DNA of 25,018 nucleotides from JAZLIT01 sp045617525 (GCA_045617525.1 JAZLIT010000250.1:1-25018); one strand, 5' to 3'. Positions 14,112 to 22,226 are shown, counted from the first letter of the stretch. Notes: a model not told the origin generated them from the sequence alone. Program-made: numbers and translations.

Positions 14112-15308
14112 ATGGCACAACGTCGATTATTCACATCAGAAAGTGTAACAGAAGGACATCCGGATAAAATTTGTGACCAAATTTCAGATGCGATTTTAGA
14201 TGCAATTTTAGCAGAAGATCCAAATGCACGCGTTGCTTGTGAAACAACAGTAACAACTGGTCTAGTACTAGTGGCAGGTGAAATCACAACTTCTACTTAC
14301 GTGGATATGAAGGGTATCATCCGTGATACAGTAGCTGAAATTGGCTATACACGCGGGAAATACGGCTTTGACGCGGAAAATTTAGCAGTACTTGTAGCAG
14401 TTGGCGAGCAATCTCCTGACATTGCACAAGGAGTTGACCGAGCGTTAGAAGCACGTGAAGGCTCAATGACGGATGAAGAGCTAGAAGCAATCGGTGCAGG
14501 CGACCAAGGACTAATGTTCGGCTACGCATGTAACGAAACACCTGAGCTTATGCCAATGCCTATTAGCCTAGCTCATAAATTAGCACGTCGTCTAACAGAA
14601 GTACGTAAATCAGGTCAACTTGACTACTTACGTCCAGATGGTAAAACGCAAGTTACAATCGAATATGATGAAAACAACACACCAGTACGAGTAGATACGA
14701 TTGTTATTTCAACACAGCACGATGAAGAAGCTACATTAGAGCAAATTCAAGCGGATATGAAAGAGCATGTAATTAAAGTAGTTGTTCCTGCTGAACTACT
14801 TGATGCTGAGACTAAATACTTCATCAATCCAACTGGCCGTTTTGTAATCGGTGGACCTAAAGGGGACGCTGGTTTAACAGGTCGTAAAATTATCGTTGAT
14901 ACGTACGGTGGTTATGCGCGTCACGGTGGTGGTGCATTCTCTGGTAAGGATGCAACAAAAGTTGACCGTTCAGCAGCATATGCAGCTCGTTACGTTGCGA
15001 AAAACATCGTAGCAGCAGGCTTAGCAGATCGCGTTGAAGTACAACTTGCTTATGCAATTGGTGTAGCACGTCCAGTATCAATCGCGGTTGATACGTTTGA
15101 GACAGGCAAAGTTGAAGAAGCTAAAATCGTAGAATGGGTTGGCGAATTATTCGATCTACGCCCAGCAGGTATTATTAAAATGCTTGACCTACGTCGTCCA
15201 ATCTACAAACAAACAGCAGCTTATGGTCACTTCGGTCGTACAGACTTAAATGTACCTTGGGAAGCAACTGATAAAGCAGAGGCTTTAAAAGTTAAGGCTG
15301 GAATTTAA
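14112..15308 (+). CDS. metK: S-adenosylmethionine synthetase (MetK)
   Basis: It makes SAM from methionine and ATP, with tripolyphosphate hydrolysis. The 398 residues carry the family signatures GHPDKICDQISDA (residues 16-28), GAGDQGLMFGYA and the phosphate-binding GGGAFSGKDATKVDRS, with flexible-loop residues between. The start follows TTAGGAGG by 11-12 bases. The gene is controlled by the SAM riboswitch upstream, which forms a feedback loop on its own product, and ends in its own terminator. SAM made here feeds the radical SAM protein and tRNA methyltransferase encoded further right. Confidence 0.97.
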   Translation: MAQRRLFTSESVTEGHPDKICDQISDAILDAILAEDPNARVACETTVTTGLVLVAGEITTSTYVDMKGIIRDTVAEIGYTRGKYGFDAENLAVLVAVGEQSPDIAQGVDRALEAREGSMTDEELEAIGAGDQGLMFGYACNETPELMPMPISLAHKLARRLTEVRKSGQLDYLRPDGKTQVTIEYDENNTPVRVDTIVISTQHDEEATLEQIQADMKEHVIKVVVPAELLDAETKYFINPTGRFVIGGPKGDAGLTGRKIIVDTYGGYARHGGGAFSGKDATKVDRSAAYAARYVAKNIVAAGLADRVEVQLAYAIGVARPVSIAVDTFETGKVEEAKIVEWVGELFDLRPAGIIKMLDLRRPIYKQTAAYGHFGRTDLNVPWEATDKAEALKVKAGI

Positions 15309-15323
15309 TAAATAATACATGAA

Positions 15324-15360
15324 AAGGTGTCCTGAAAAATTAATTTCAGGACACTTTTTA
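15324..15360 (+). terminator. metK terminator
   Basis: GTGTCCTGAAA (15327-15337) and TTTCAGGACAC (15344-15354) form an 11-bp perfect stem with a 6-base loop and a T-run. The rest of the gap to 15461 shows nothing I can support. Confidence 0.88.
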
Positions 15361-15461
15361 TGCTTAGACAACGCCACTCTGAAGTAATGCACTTCTATAT
15401 TCACAAATGTACCCAAGAATAACAAAATAAGAAACGGCTGATTAATTCGAAAGTTTTTTAT

Positions 15462-15974
15462 TTATTTTTGTAATGATTTATAATACTGACCTTTTTCAAC
15501 ATATTCACGAATAATTCTGTCCATATCTTTGCGGTCATCTTCTGTTACTTCTCTAACTACTTTCGCTGGACGACCCATTGCAAGCATATTTGGCGGAATT
15601 TTCTTACCTGGAGGAATTAAGCTACCTGCACCGATAAATGCACCTTCTCCAATTTCTGCGCCATCCAAAATAACGGAGCCCATGCCAATTAACGCGCGCT
15701 TACGGATTACGCAACTATGTAAGGTTACTTGATGTCCAATCGTTACTTCATCTTCAATAATTAATGGGTTGTTTGGACTTTGGTGAAGACAGCTTAAGTC
15801 TTGAATACTGACGCGATCTCCGATAATTGTTGGAGCGACATCGCCGCGAATAACGGTATTAAACCAAATACTTGTTTCAGCGCCAATTGTAACATCGCCA
15901 GTAATCGTTGCAAAATCTGCAATGAACGCAGTTGGATCAATTGTTGGGTATTTATCTTTATACGGGTAAATCAT
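15462..15974 (-). CDS. ytoA: Gamma-carbonic anhydrase family protein (YtoA-like)
   Basis: A 170-residue left-handed beta-helix protein built of hexapeptide repeats (ITGDVTIGAETSIW..., IIEDEVTIGHQ..., LIGMGSVILDG...). The gamma-CA zinc ligands are present as H64 (CLHQS), H81 (IGHQ) and H86 (TLHS). The conserved R43 and D45 (VIRGD) and Q58 (SIQDLS) are also present. The long acidic loop of the archaeal Cam enzyme with its proton-shuttle glutamate is absent, as in most bacterial relatives, so carbonic anhydrase activity is possible but not assured. The start at 15974 is preceded by AAAGGGG nine bases away. It is a single-gene unit facing metK. Confidence 0.85.
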   Translation of the reverse strand: MIYPYKDKYPTIDPTAFIADFATITGDVTIGAETSIWFNTVIRGDVAPTIIGDRVSIQDLSCLHQSPNNPLIIEDEVTIGHQVTLHSCVIRKRALIGMGSVILDGAEIGEGAFIGAGSLIPPGKKIPPNMLAMGRPAKVVREVTEDDRKDMDRIIREYVEKGQYYKSLQK

Positions 15975-16189
15975 TTAAAAAAACCCCTTTCATTCCTTTG
16001 TACTTATTATCGTATCAAATAATCTACCTGAATAAAATAGTTAACGTTGTATATCATTGTTGTTATAGCCGGATTTATAGTATATTTATATGATACCGAT
16101 TGATATTTTAATAAAATAAAATCAAGTAAAAATCAAGATATCTTACATAATAATATTTGTGAGAGTGAAGTGATTAAGGGGGATTTTCA

Positions 16190-16999
16190 ATGTGGAAATG
16201 GGAAGCGGAAGGCCAACCGAAAGCTGTAATTGCAATTATACATAGTGCATATGAACATCATCGTTGGTATGCATGGTTAATTGAAAAGCTTCGTACAGAA
16301 GGCTTTCACATTGTAATGGGGGATCTACCCGGACATGGTGAACAGTATAAATATTCTAGATTTCATAATGAAGAATTTGATGAATATAAGCAATTTACTA
16401 AACAGTTATTAAAGGTAGCTGAAGAATATAATTTACCGATTTTTTTAATGGGCAATGGCTTAGGTGGGTTAATTGGGATACATACACTTTTGAGAAGTAA
16501 AATCGAAGTTGCAGGGGCTATTTTTGCGTCACCGTGGTTGAACCTAAAGAAAACGCCGGGCAAACTATCAAGTGCTTTGACAAGCTTTAGTAAACTAACA
16601 TCTAATGTAAAGTTAACACATGATATATCGTTTAAAGATTTTTCAAGGAATTATGATACATATAAGGAGCTACAGGATGAAATACCCTATAATAATGTCA
16701 TTACAGTACGATGGTATCATGAGTTACAACAGCAAATGCGTATACTACGTGATCCAGAGTTAAAGCTAAAAAATATACCGACTTTATTGATGGCTGGAGG
16801 GCAAGATGGTATTTCAGATGTGCAGGCAGCGAAGCAATGGTTTTTAAACAATGCAAAGCACCTTTCGAATTTCCAATATCGAGAGTGGCCAGCGAGCTAT
16901 CATAGTTTATATTTTGAAGTTGAGCGTGAAGAGGTATTTAAAAATAGTGTTGATTTTATGGACAATACATTGAGGTCTATTGGATATATTATAAAATAA
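16190..16999 (+). CDS. YtpA-like alpha/beta hydrolase lacking the nucleophile serine
   Basis: A 269-residue homologue of B. subtilis YtpA, a monoacylglycerol-lipase-type hydrolase linked to the lysophospholipid antibiotic bacilysocin. Shared features are MWKW at the start, VVMGDLPGHG-like IVMGDLPGHG (41-50), VRWYHEL and YREWPASYH. The nucleophile elbow is MGNGLGG, not G-x-S-x-G, so glycine G90 replaces the serine; the codons GGC AAT GGC TTA GGT confirm this. The acid D206 (GGQDG) and H238 (SYHSL) remain. The oxyanion HG is also altered (IIHSAYEHH). The reading frame is intact, with an AAGGGGG ribosome site, so this is probably a pseudoenzyme or a diverged enzyme, not a decayed gene. It is transcribed alone. 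Confidence 0.8.
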   Translation: MWKWEAEGQPKAVIAIIHSAYEHHRWYAWLIEKLRTEGFHIVMGDLPGHGEQYKYSRFHNEEFDEYKQFTKQLLKVAEEYNLPIFLMGNGLGGLIGIHTLLRSKIEVAGAIFASPWLNLKKTPGKLSSALTSFSKLTSNVKLTHDISFKDFSRNYDTYKELQDEIPYNNVITVRWYHELQQQMRILRDPELKLKNIPTLLMAGGQDGISDVQAAKQWFLNNAKHLSNFQYREWPASYHSLYFEVEREEVFKNSVDFMDNTLRSIGYIIK

Positions 17000-17004
17000 A
17001 TAGT

Positions 17005-17043
17005 AAGCTACATCGGATTAATATACCGGTGTAGCTTTTTTTG
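17005..17043 (+). terminator. Terminator after the YtpA-like gene
   Basis: AAGCTACATCGG (17005-17016) pairs with CCGGTGTAGCTT (17026-17037) with one G-T pair, and is followed by T's. Confidence 0.85.
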
Positions 17044-17174
17044 TGAATAGGCAAATTTCAAAAAAACAAGAGATAGAAAATTTAGAATATTTCAAAATAA
17101 TAATTGAATGTGAACAAAATGTGTAATATAGTGGAAATCAGAGAAATAAACTAAAGGAAAAAGGGGGGATTTGA

Positions 17175-18674
17175 ATGGAGAATGTTGTAGGTTTTTTAAA
17201 TGATATGTTATGGGGTCCATGGTTTATCTATGGAATCATGCTTGTCGGACTTCTGTTCTCGGTGTTAACAAGGTTTATGCAAGTGCGTCATATTAAAGAA
17301 ATGTTTGTATTGATGTTTAGAGGTAAAAAATCGAAAAAGGGTATTTCCTCTTTCCAAGCGTTATCAATTGCACTTTCTGGACGTGTAGGTACCGGTAATA
17401 TTGCGGGTACAGCTACAGCAATTGGTATGGGTGGTCCGGGTGCGGTATTCTGGATGTGGCTAATTGCATTTATCGGTGCAGCTACAGCTTACATTGAGTC
17501 TACTCTAGGTCAGATTTACAAAGAAGAGAAAGAAACAGAATACCGTGGTGGTCCTGCATTCTACATAGAAAAAGGGATGGGCAAAAAGTGGTTTGCAGTA
17601 ATTTTCGCAGTTGCAGCATTACTTGCAATGCTAGTACTAATGCCTGGTGTACAATCAAATGCTATTGCAGGTGCAGTGACAACTGCATTTGGCATTGAGG
17701 AATGGATTGTTGGCCTTATAATTATTGTTTTACTTGGTGTAATTATTATCGGTGGAGTTAAATGGATCGCGAACGCGGCACAAGTCATTGTACCATTCAT
17801 GGCACTTGCTTATGTAATCGTAGCAGCAATTATCATCATTATGAATTTCAGTGAACTACCAAGTGTTATTTCATTAATTTTCACAAGTGCATTTGGTGCT
17901 GAAGAATTATTTGGTGGTATTATTGGTTCTGCAATTGCTTGGGGTGTTAAACGTGGTATTTACTCAAATGAAGCAGGTCAAGGTACAGGTGCTCACCCAG
18001 CAGCAGCAGCGGAAGTTTCTCACCCTGCAAAACAAGGGCTAGTGCAAGCTGCATCTGTATATATTGATACATTATTAATTTGTTCGGCAACAGCATTTAT
18101 GATTTTATTTACAGGGATGTACAATGTTCAGGATGAGGGTGCTGCTGATGGCGCGGATCCATACATTTTCACGGGTGCATTTAGTGCCGATGAACTTTCT
18201 GGTGAAGCACAAATTACATTTGCGAAATCAATTGAAGAAGGAGCAGCCTTTACACAATATGCGGTAGATAGCTCATTACCTGGATTCGGTGGCGCATTCG
18301 TGGCAATCGCATTATTCTTCTTCGCATTTACAACAATTATGGCGTATTACTATATTGCAGAAACAAACATTGCATATCTATTCAAGGGTAACGCTGAAAA
18401 AATTGGTATTTGGGTCGCGAAGTTTGCTATTTTAGGAGCAGCATTCTATGGTACAGTTCGCGAGTCTAAATTAGCGTGGGCAATGGGTGACGTAGGGCTT
18501 GGCTTAATGGTATGGATCAACGTTATTGCGATTCTTATTATTATGAAACCAGCGCTTATTGCTTTAAAAGATTACGAGAAACAGAAGAAAGAAGGCAAGG
18601 ACCCTACATTTGATCCTAAAGCATTAGGAATCAAGGGTGCAGACTTCTGGGAACGTCGTAACGAAAAGAAATAA
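17175..18674 (+). CDS. Alanine/glycine:cation symporter (AGCS family, AlsT-like)
   Basis: A 499-residue inner-membrane transporter that imports alanine or glycine with sodium or protons. The AGCS signatures are clear: FQALSIALSGRVGTGNIAGT...GMGGPGA (60-90), YRGGPAFYIEKG (123-134), and WGVKRGIYSNEAGQGTGAHPAAAAEV (256-281). About ten to eleven hydrophobic segments are visible, with a charged C-terminal tail after residue 475. The start follows AAAGGGGGGAT. An unusual acidic insert near residues 318-352 (VQDEGAADGADPY...DELSGEAQ) sits in an external loop. No riboswitch is evident upstream. Substrate choice between alanine and glycine cannot be read from sequence alone. Confidence 0.93.
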   Translation: MENVVGFLNDMLWGPWFIYGIMLVGLLFSVLTRFMQVRHIKEMFVLMFRGKKSKKGISSFQALSIALSGRVGTGNIAGTATAIGMGGPGAVFWMWLIAFIGAATAYIESTLGQIYKEEKETEYRGGPAFYIEKGMGKKWFAVIFAVAALLAMLVLMPGVQSNAIAGAVTTAFGIEEWIVGLIIIVLLGVIIIGGVKWIANAAQVIVPFMALAYVIVAAIIIIMNFSELPSVISLIFTSAFGAEELFGGIIGSAIAWGVKRGIYSNEAGQGTGAHPAAAAEVSHPAKQGLVQAASVYIDTLLICSATAFMILFTGMYNVQDEGAADGADPYIFTGAFSADELSGEAQITFAKSIEEGAAFTQYAVDSSLPGFGGAFVAIALFFFAFTTIMAYYYIAETNIAYLFKGNAEKIGIWVAKFAILGAAFYGTVRESKLAWAMGDVGLGLMVWINVIAILIIMKPALIALKDYEKQKKEGKDPTFDPKALGIKGADFWERRNEKK

Positions 18675-18678
18675 CACG

Positions 18679-18711
18679 AAAGGCAAAGTCATAATCGACT
18701 TTGCCTTTTTT
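18679..18711. terminator. Terminator after the AGCS gene, overlapping the end of the convergent gene
   Basis: AAAGGCAAAGTC (18679-18690) and GACTTTGCCTTT (18697-18708) form a 12-bp stem, followed by T's on the plus strand. The convergent minus-strand gene ends at 18689, so its last codons lie inside the stem. Confidence 0.85.
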
Positions 18712-19099
18712 GTGCTTTATAAAATTGCTGTAATGCTTCAAATTCGGTTGTGCTAAAATCTTTTTGCTTCCGAATATATTTTTCGTATAAATTATAATAG
18801 CACATCGTTAAATAAAGCTCATCGTGATGCAGATTAAATGGTTCTTCTATAGGAATATACGCTTCATCACCGAAATAGCGTTCCATTTTATCACGTGTAC
18901 GAATTTGAAAACCGCGAGCAATCATTTCATCTAATACAATTGTTGTGTATTGTTTTAAATGCTCTTTTGGATATTCATAAATATAATTAATAAGCACGTG
19001 ACGGTCCTCTTTTACATAAATACTATTCAATTCACGCCATTGCGCTAATAGTTGGCTTTTTGGAAGAAAGGGAATTAATTTTGTGTGCCAAAGTCTCAT
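18689..19099 (-). CDS. T4 endonuclease V-like (pyrimidine dimer glycosylase family) protein
   Basis: A 136-residue protein starting MRLWH, as in bacterial proteins annotated as pyrimidine dimer DNA glycosylase (PF03013/TIGR02328). It aligns without gaps to the N-terminus of T4 endonuclease V: L17, A19, R22, E23 and L24 coincide, placing E23 on the T4 catalytic glutamate. A later helix (LDEMIARGFQI) parallels T4 IAECLKRGFNI. Residue 2 is Arg, whereas T4 uses the amino group of Thr2 after Met removal, so the T4 mechanism cannot be assumed. ATG 19099 is chosen over the upstream TTG, with AGGTGA seven bases before it. It is the last gene of the leftward ytqA-mnmM group. Activity on UV damage is unproven. 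Confidence 0.7.
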   Translation of the reverse strand: MRLWHTKLIPFLPKSQLLAQWRELNSIYVKEDRHVLINYIYEYPKEHLKQYTTIVLDEMIARGFQIRTRDKMERYFGDEAYIPIEEPFNLHHDELYLTMCYYNLYEKYIRKQKDFSTTEFEALQQFYKAQKRQSRL

Positions 19100-19118
19100 C
19101 AATTTTCACCTACATTTG

Positions 19119-19691
19119 TTATTGAAATGGTTTTACCTTTTCAAGTGCGATAATAAACGGCGGATCATTTTTTTGATTCATAAATTCATAACGCAATACA
19201 TGAACATGTTTTTGAGGCAATTCACTTACATACTTAATTACTTGATCGCGTTCCTCTTTACCGCCTTCATGTCCGTGGTATACAACAAGGACAATCATGC
19301 CGCCAACTTTTAAAAGGTGAAGTAACTTTTCAATCGCTTCGATAGTTGTATTCGGTTTTGTTACGACTGCATGGTCACTACCAGGTAAATAGCCTAAATT
19401 AAATACCGCAGCACCGATTTCTTCTTTTACGTATTGACCAACCTCTTCATGTCCACGGTTTAAAACACGTACGCGGTCTTCAAATGAATGGTCTAAAACG
19501 CGTAATAGTGTTGTATCTACTGCCTCTTTTTGCACATCAAATGCATATACATATCCGCGTGGCCCCACTAATTCAGCTAAAAACACGGTGTCATGCCCGT
19601 TACCCGCAGTAGCATCAATGGCAATGTCACCTTCATCAATCGCCATTTTTAGCAATGTTTGAGCGTATTGAATTACACGTTCTAACTTCAT
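19119..19691 (-). CDS. mnmM: tRNA wobble-uridine methyltransferase MnmM (YtqB)
   Basis: A 190-residue class I SAM-dependent methyltransferase. The SAM-binding motif I is DATAGNGHDT (26-35), motif II is YAFDVQKEA (49-57), and the catalytic-region signature NLGYLPGSDH (98-107) is characteristic of the YtqB family. In B. subtilis this family has been shown to carry out the final methylation giving (c)mnm5(s2)U34 in tRNA, replacing the methyltransferase half of MnmC. Its ATG overlaps the ytqA stop codon (ATGA), so the two are translationally coupled. The pairing is conserved in related genomes as I recall. Confidence 0.88.
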   Translation of the reverse strand: MKLERVIQYAQTLLKMAIDEGDIAIDATAGNGHDTVFLAELVGPRGYVYAFDVQKEAVDTTLLRVLDHSFEDRVRVLNRGHEEVGQYVKEEIGAAVFNLGYLPGSDHAVVTKPNTTIEAIEKLLHLLKVGGMIVLVVYHGHEGGKEERDQVIKYVSELPQKHVHVLRYEFMNQKNDPPFIIALEKVKPFQ

Positions 19692-20644
19692 TTTGTCACT
19701 TCTGCGTTGTAGAATTTACCTTGGTAAGACCCTCGGCGTTCTAATTCTGCATCGATTCCATTTAAAACTTCCCACTTATTGACTGACCACATTGGCCCAA
19801 TCATTAAGTCAATTGGTCCATCACCCGTAATTCGATGGACAATCATTTCGGGTGGAAGAATTTCAAGCTGATCCGCCACTAATTTCACATATGCGTCTTT
19901 TTCCATGAATTCTAGCATGCCTTTTTCATATTGTTTGACAAGAGGTGTGCCTTTTAATAGGTGAAGAAGGTGAATTTTAATGCCTTGTACATCTAGTTTT
20001 GCCACTTCACGCGCAGTTTCCATCATCATATCGTAGTCTTCTAGTGGTAGACCATTGATGATGTGTGTTACTACACGTATGCCGTGCTTGCGAAGTTTAT
20101 TAACACCCTCGACATAGTTTGCATAATCATGTGCACGGTTAATTAAGTTAGCTGTTTTTTCATGCACGGTTTGCAGGCCAAGTTCAACCCATAGGTAAGT
20201 GCGTTCGTTTAATTCAGCTAAATATTCCACAACATCGTCTGGTAAACAGTCTGGACGTGTTGCAATTGAAATACCCATAACTCCTTCACACGCAAGTGCT
20301 GCTTCGAATTTTTCTTTTAATACTGGAAGGGGTGCGTGCGTGTTTGTGTATGCTTGGAAATAAGCCATTGTAAGGCCGTCTTTCCATTTGTTCTCCATTT
20401 TTGCTTTAATTTCAGCAAACTGTACTTCAATTGGATCGACTTTATTACCGGCGAAATCACCTGATCCAGCTGCCGAGCAAAATGTGCAACCACCGAATGC
20501 AACGGTGCCATCACGGTTTGGGCAGTCAAAGCCTGCATCAAGTGCGACTTTGTATACCTTTTTGCCGAATTCATTACGTAGGTACCGATTCCATGTATAA
20601 TAGCGCTTCCCATCAGATGGGAAAGGGAAATTTATGTCTGTCAT
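19688..20644 (-). CDS. ytqA: Radical SAM protein, TIGR01212/YhcC family (YtqA)
   Basis: A 318-residue radical SAM protein. The cluster cysteines are C41, C53 and C56 (CPNRDG...GGCTFC), an expanded C-x11-C-x2-C in place of the common C-x3-C-x2-C and typical of this Elp3-like subfamily. FQAYTNTHAP, VELGLQT and GLPLED are further family signatures. Its product is not established. Its tight coupling to mnmM (4-base overlap) suggests a role in tRNA U34 modification, as inference. The start is ATG 20644, with AGGAG (20656-20660) 11 bases upstream; an in-frame GTG at 20656 abuts that site and is unlikely. Confidence 0.87.
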   Translation of the reverse strand: MTDINFPFPSDGKRYYTWNRYLRNEFGKKVYKVALDAGFDCPNRDGTVAFGGCTFCSAAGSGDFAGNKVDPIEVQFAEIKAKMENKWKDGLTMAYFQAYTNTHAPLPVLKEKFEAALACEGVMGISIATRPDCLPDDVVEYLAELNERTYLWVELGLQTVHEKTANLINRAHDYANYVEGVNKLRKHGIRVVTHIINGLPLEDYDMMMETAREVAKLDVQGIKIHLLHLLKGTPLVKQYEKGMLEFMEKDAYVKLVADQLEILPPEMIVHRITGDGPIDLMIGPMWSVNKWEVLNGIDAELERRGSYQGKFYNAEVTK

Positions 20645-20786
20645 TGTCTGATTCACTCCTTAACGACTTATTTTAACATGTGATGTGGTGTACGTCCTAC
20701 TTTAATGGTCAGATTTTAGAAGTTTTACAGTGGAAAAATTGAGAAAGAGAAGTTGGTATTGGATTTGCTTGAAGCTTGCATGAAAT

Positions 20787-20849
20787 TATTAGTCAAACTT
20801 GTGTCCATATTAGTCAAAATTCGAATGGTATTAGTCAAACTGAAAATAG
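20787..20849. repeat. Three 21-bp tandem units sharing TATTAGTCAAA
   Basis: TATTAGTCAAA occurs exactly at 20787, 20808 and 20829, a spacing of 21 bp, which is two helical turns. The other 10 bases of each unit are only loosely similar. A weaker fourth start (TATTAACACTAA) lies at 20851. The array lies between divergent ytqA and the MFS gene, about 120-140 bp upstream of the likely MFS start site. It looks like a set of sites for a protein binding the same face of the helix, or a small dispersed repeat. Confidence 0.65.
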
Positions 20850-20891
20850 TTATTAACACTAAATAAAAATTTGATAAAATCCCTTGATTCT

Positions 20892-20906
20892 AAGTTATAA
20901 CAACTT
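20892..20906. promoter_or_regulatory. Upstream dyad AAGTT-N5-AACTT
   Basis: AAGTTATAACAACTT (20892-20906) is an inverted repeat. Its right part AACAACTTAT is the reverse complement of ATAAGTTGTT in the downstream dyad at 20978-20987, so the two are probably sites for the same protein. Confidence 0.4.
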
Positions 20907-20950
20907 ATTTATGCGACAATTCTAACAATATATTTTTAGAGATAGTTTGC

Positions 20951-20979
20951 TTGAATAATATTCTATGGTCGCTTACTAT
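20951..20979 (+). promoter_or_regulatory. Candidate promoter of the MFS transporter gene
   Basis: TTGAAT (20951-20956) and TACTAT (20974-20979) are 17 bp apart. The start would be near 20986, inside the dyad at 20980-20992. Confidence 0.5.
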
Positions 20980-20992
20980 AAGTTGTTAACTT
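20980..20992. promoter_or_regulatory. Operator-like dyad AAGTTGTTAACTT at the MFS start site
   Basis: This 13-bp inverted repeat (AAGTT-N3-AACTT) begins directly after the candidate -10 and covers the expected transcription start, where a repressor would act. Together with 20892-20906 it could allow looping or cooperative binding. The regulator is not encoded nearby. Confidence 0.45.
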
Positions 20993-21015
20993 AAATAGTA
21001 AGGGGATATTGAGAA

Positions 21016-22179
21016 ATGCCGAAGCAAGTATGGCTGTTAATTATTGGGATGCTGGTGAATGTAGTCGGCAGCTCTTTCTTATGGCCTTTAAATACAATTT
21101 ATATGAATGATTATCTGGGGCAAAGCTTGTCGATGGCGGGCTTTGTGTTAATGTTAAATGCAGGCGCTGGGGTCATTGGGAATCTAGTCGGTGGTGTCCT
21201 ATTTGATAAAATCGGGGGCTATTGGTCGATTTTCATTGGTTCGATTATGTCGCTGCTTGCACTGTTAGGCTTAACATTGTGGCATGGTTGGCCGACATAT
21301 GTGTGGTTTTTAGTGTTATTAGGGTTTAGTAGTGGGATTGTGTTTCCCGCGATGTTTGCGCTTGTTGGTGCGATTTGGCCAGAGGGTGGGCGTAAGGCGT
21401 TTAACGCAATTTATTTAGCGCAAAATTTAGGGGTTGCGATCGGTCCAGCACTTGCAGGGCTCGTAGCATCTTACAATATGGAAGCAATTTTCAGCATTAA
21501 TTTAGCGATGTATGTGGTGTTCTTTGCGATTGCAACAATAGGCTATCGTGGCATGGATAAAATGGTTGATAAGCGGGAGCAAGTGAAATCGGAGCAAGCA
21601 AAGGCCGCAAGTCGCGGACCATTTCTTGCCTTGTTACTTGTGAGCACGGTGTTTTTCCTTTGTTGGATCGCGTATTCACAATGGGCGACGACGCTTTCGA
21701 GCTATACGCAAGCAATTGGCTTGAGCTTAAAGGAATATAGTTTACTTTGGACGATTAACGGCTTATTGATTTTGGCGCTGCAGCCAGTTGTCAGTCCGCT
21801 AATTCGTCGATGGGAAAATAAAATCAAATTGCAATTAGCATTTGGAATTATCGTAATGATGAGCTCGTTTATCGTCATTTTATTCGCGGAGGATTTAACA
21901 ATGTTCGCGGTATCGATGGTCATTCTTACAATTGGTGAAGTATTTGTGTGGCCAGCTGTGCCGACAATTGCGAGTCAATTGGCTCCAGCTGGACGTGATG
22001 GATTTTATCAGGGGATTGTAAATAGTGCATCCACGCTTGGGAAAATGTTCGGGCCATTTATTGGTGGAATTGTTGTTGATCAATCGGGTATGCCAGCGCT
22101 AATCGCTATACTATGTGTGCTGTTCTTGATCGCGATTATTCCGGCAATGTTTTATGATAAGCCAATTAAAAGTAAATAA
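21016..22179 (+). CDS. yttB: Major facilitator superfamily transporter (YttB-like)
   Basis: A 387-residue membrane protein with about 12 hydrophobic segments in two halves of six. The first cytoplasmic loop carries motif A, GGVLFDKIGGYW (around residues 59-70), and the sixth-to-seventh loop is charged (DKMVDKREQVKSEQAKAASRG). It resembles drug-efflux-type MFS members such as B. subtilis YttB, which occupies the corresponding place near leuS. The substrate is unknown. ATG 21016 follows AGGGG (21001-21005) by ten bases. The elaborate upstream region suggests regulated expression. It forms a single-gene unit ended by a terminator. Confidence 0.82.
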   Translation: MPKQVWLLIIGMLVNVVGSSFLWPLNTIYMNDYLGQSLSMAGFVLMLNAGAGVIGNLVGGVLFDKIGGYWSIFIGSIMSLLALLGLTLWHGWPTYVWFLVLLGFSSGIVFPAMFALVGAIWPEGGRKAFNAIYLAQNLGVAIGPALAGLVASYNMEAIFSINLAMYVVFFAIATIGYRGMDKMVDKREQVKSEQAKAASRGPFLALLLVSTVFFLCWIAYSQWATTLSSYTQAIGLSLKEYSLLWTINGLLILALQPVVSPLIRRWENKIKLQLAFGIIVMMSSFIVILFAEDLTMFAVSMVILTIGEVFVWPAVPTIASQLAPAGRDGFYQGIVNSASTLGKMFGPFIGGIVVDQSGMPALIAILCVLFLIAIIPAMFYDKPIKSK

Positions 22180-22186
22180 TAGAGGG

Positions 22187-22226
22187 GAGTTCCATTCAAT
22201 GTAATTGTGTTGAATGGGGCTCTTTT
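22187..22226 (+). terminator. Terminator after the MFS gene
   Basis: GAGTTCCATTCAA (22187-22199) pairs with TTGAATGGGGCTC (22210-22222), including two G-T pairs, and is followed by TTTT. Confidence 0.82.

Noticed and set aside
17044..17174. Glycine riboswitch before the AGCS symporter
   Set aside because: Such transporters can carry tandem glycine aptamers, but this stretch is short and AT-rich and lacks the conserved aptamer sequences.
20787..20849. CRISPR array
   Set aside because: The unit is only 11 conserved bases with 10-base gaps, far too short for repeat-spacer units, and no cas genes are present.
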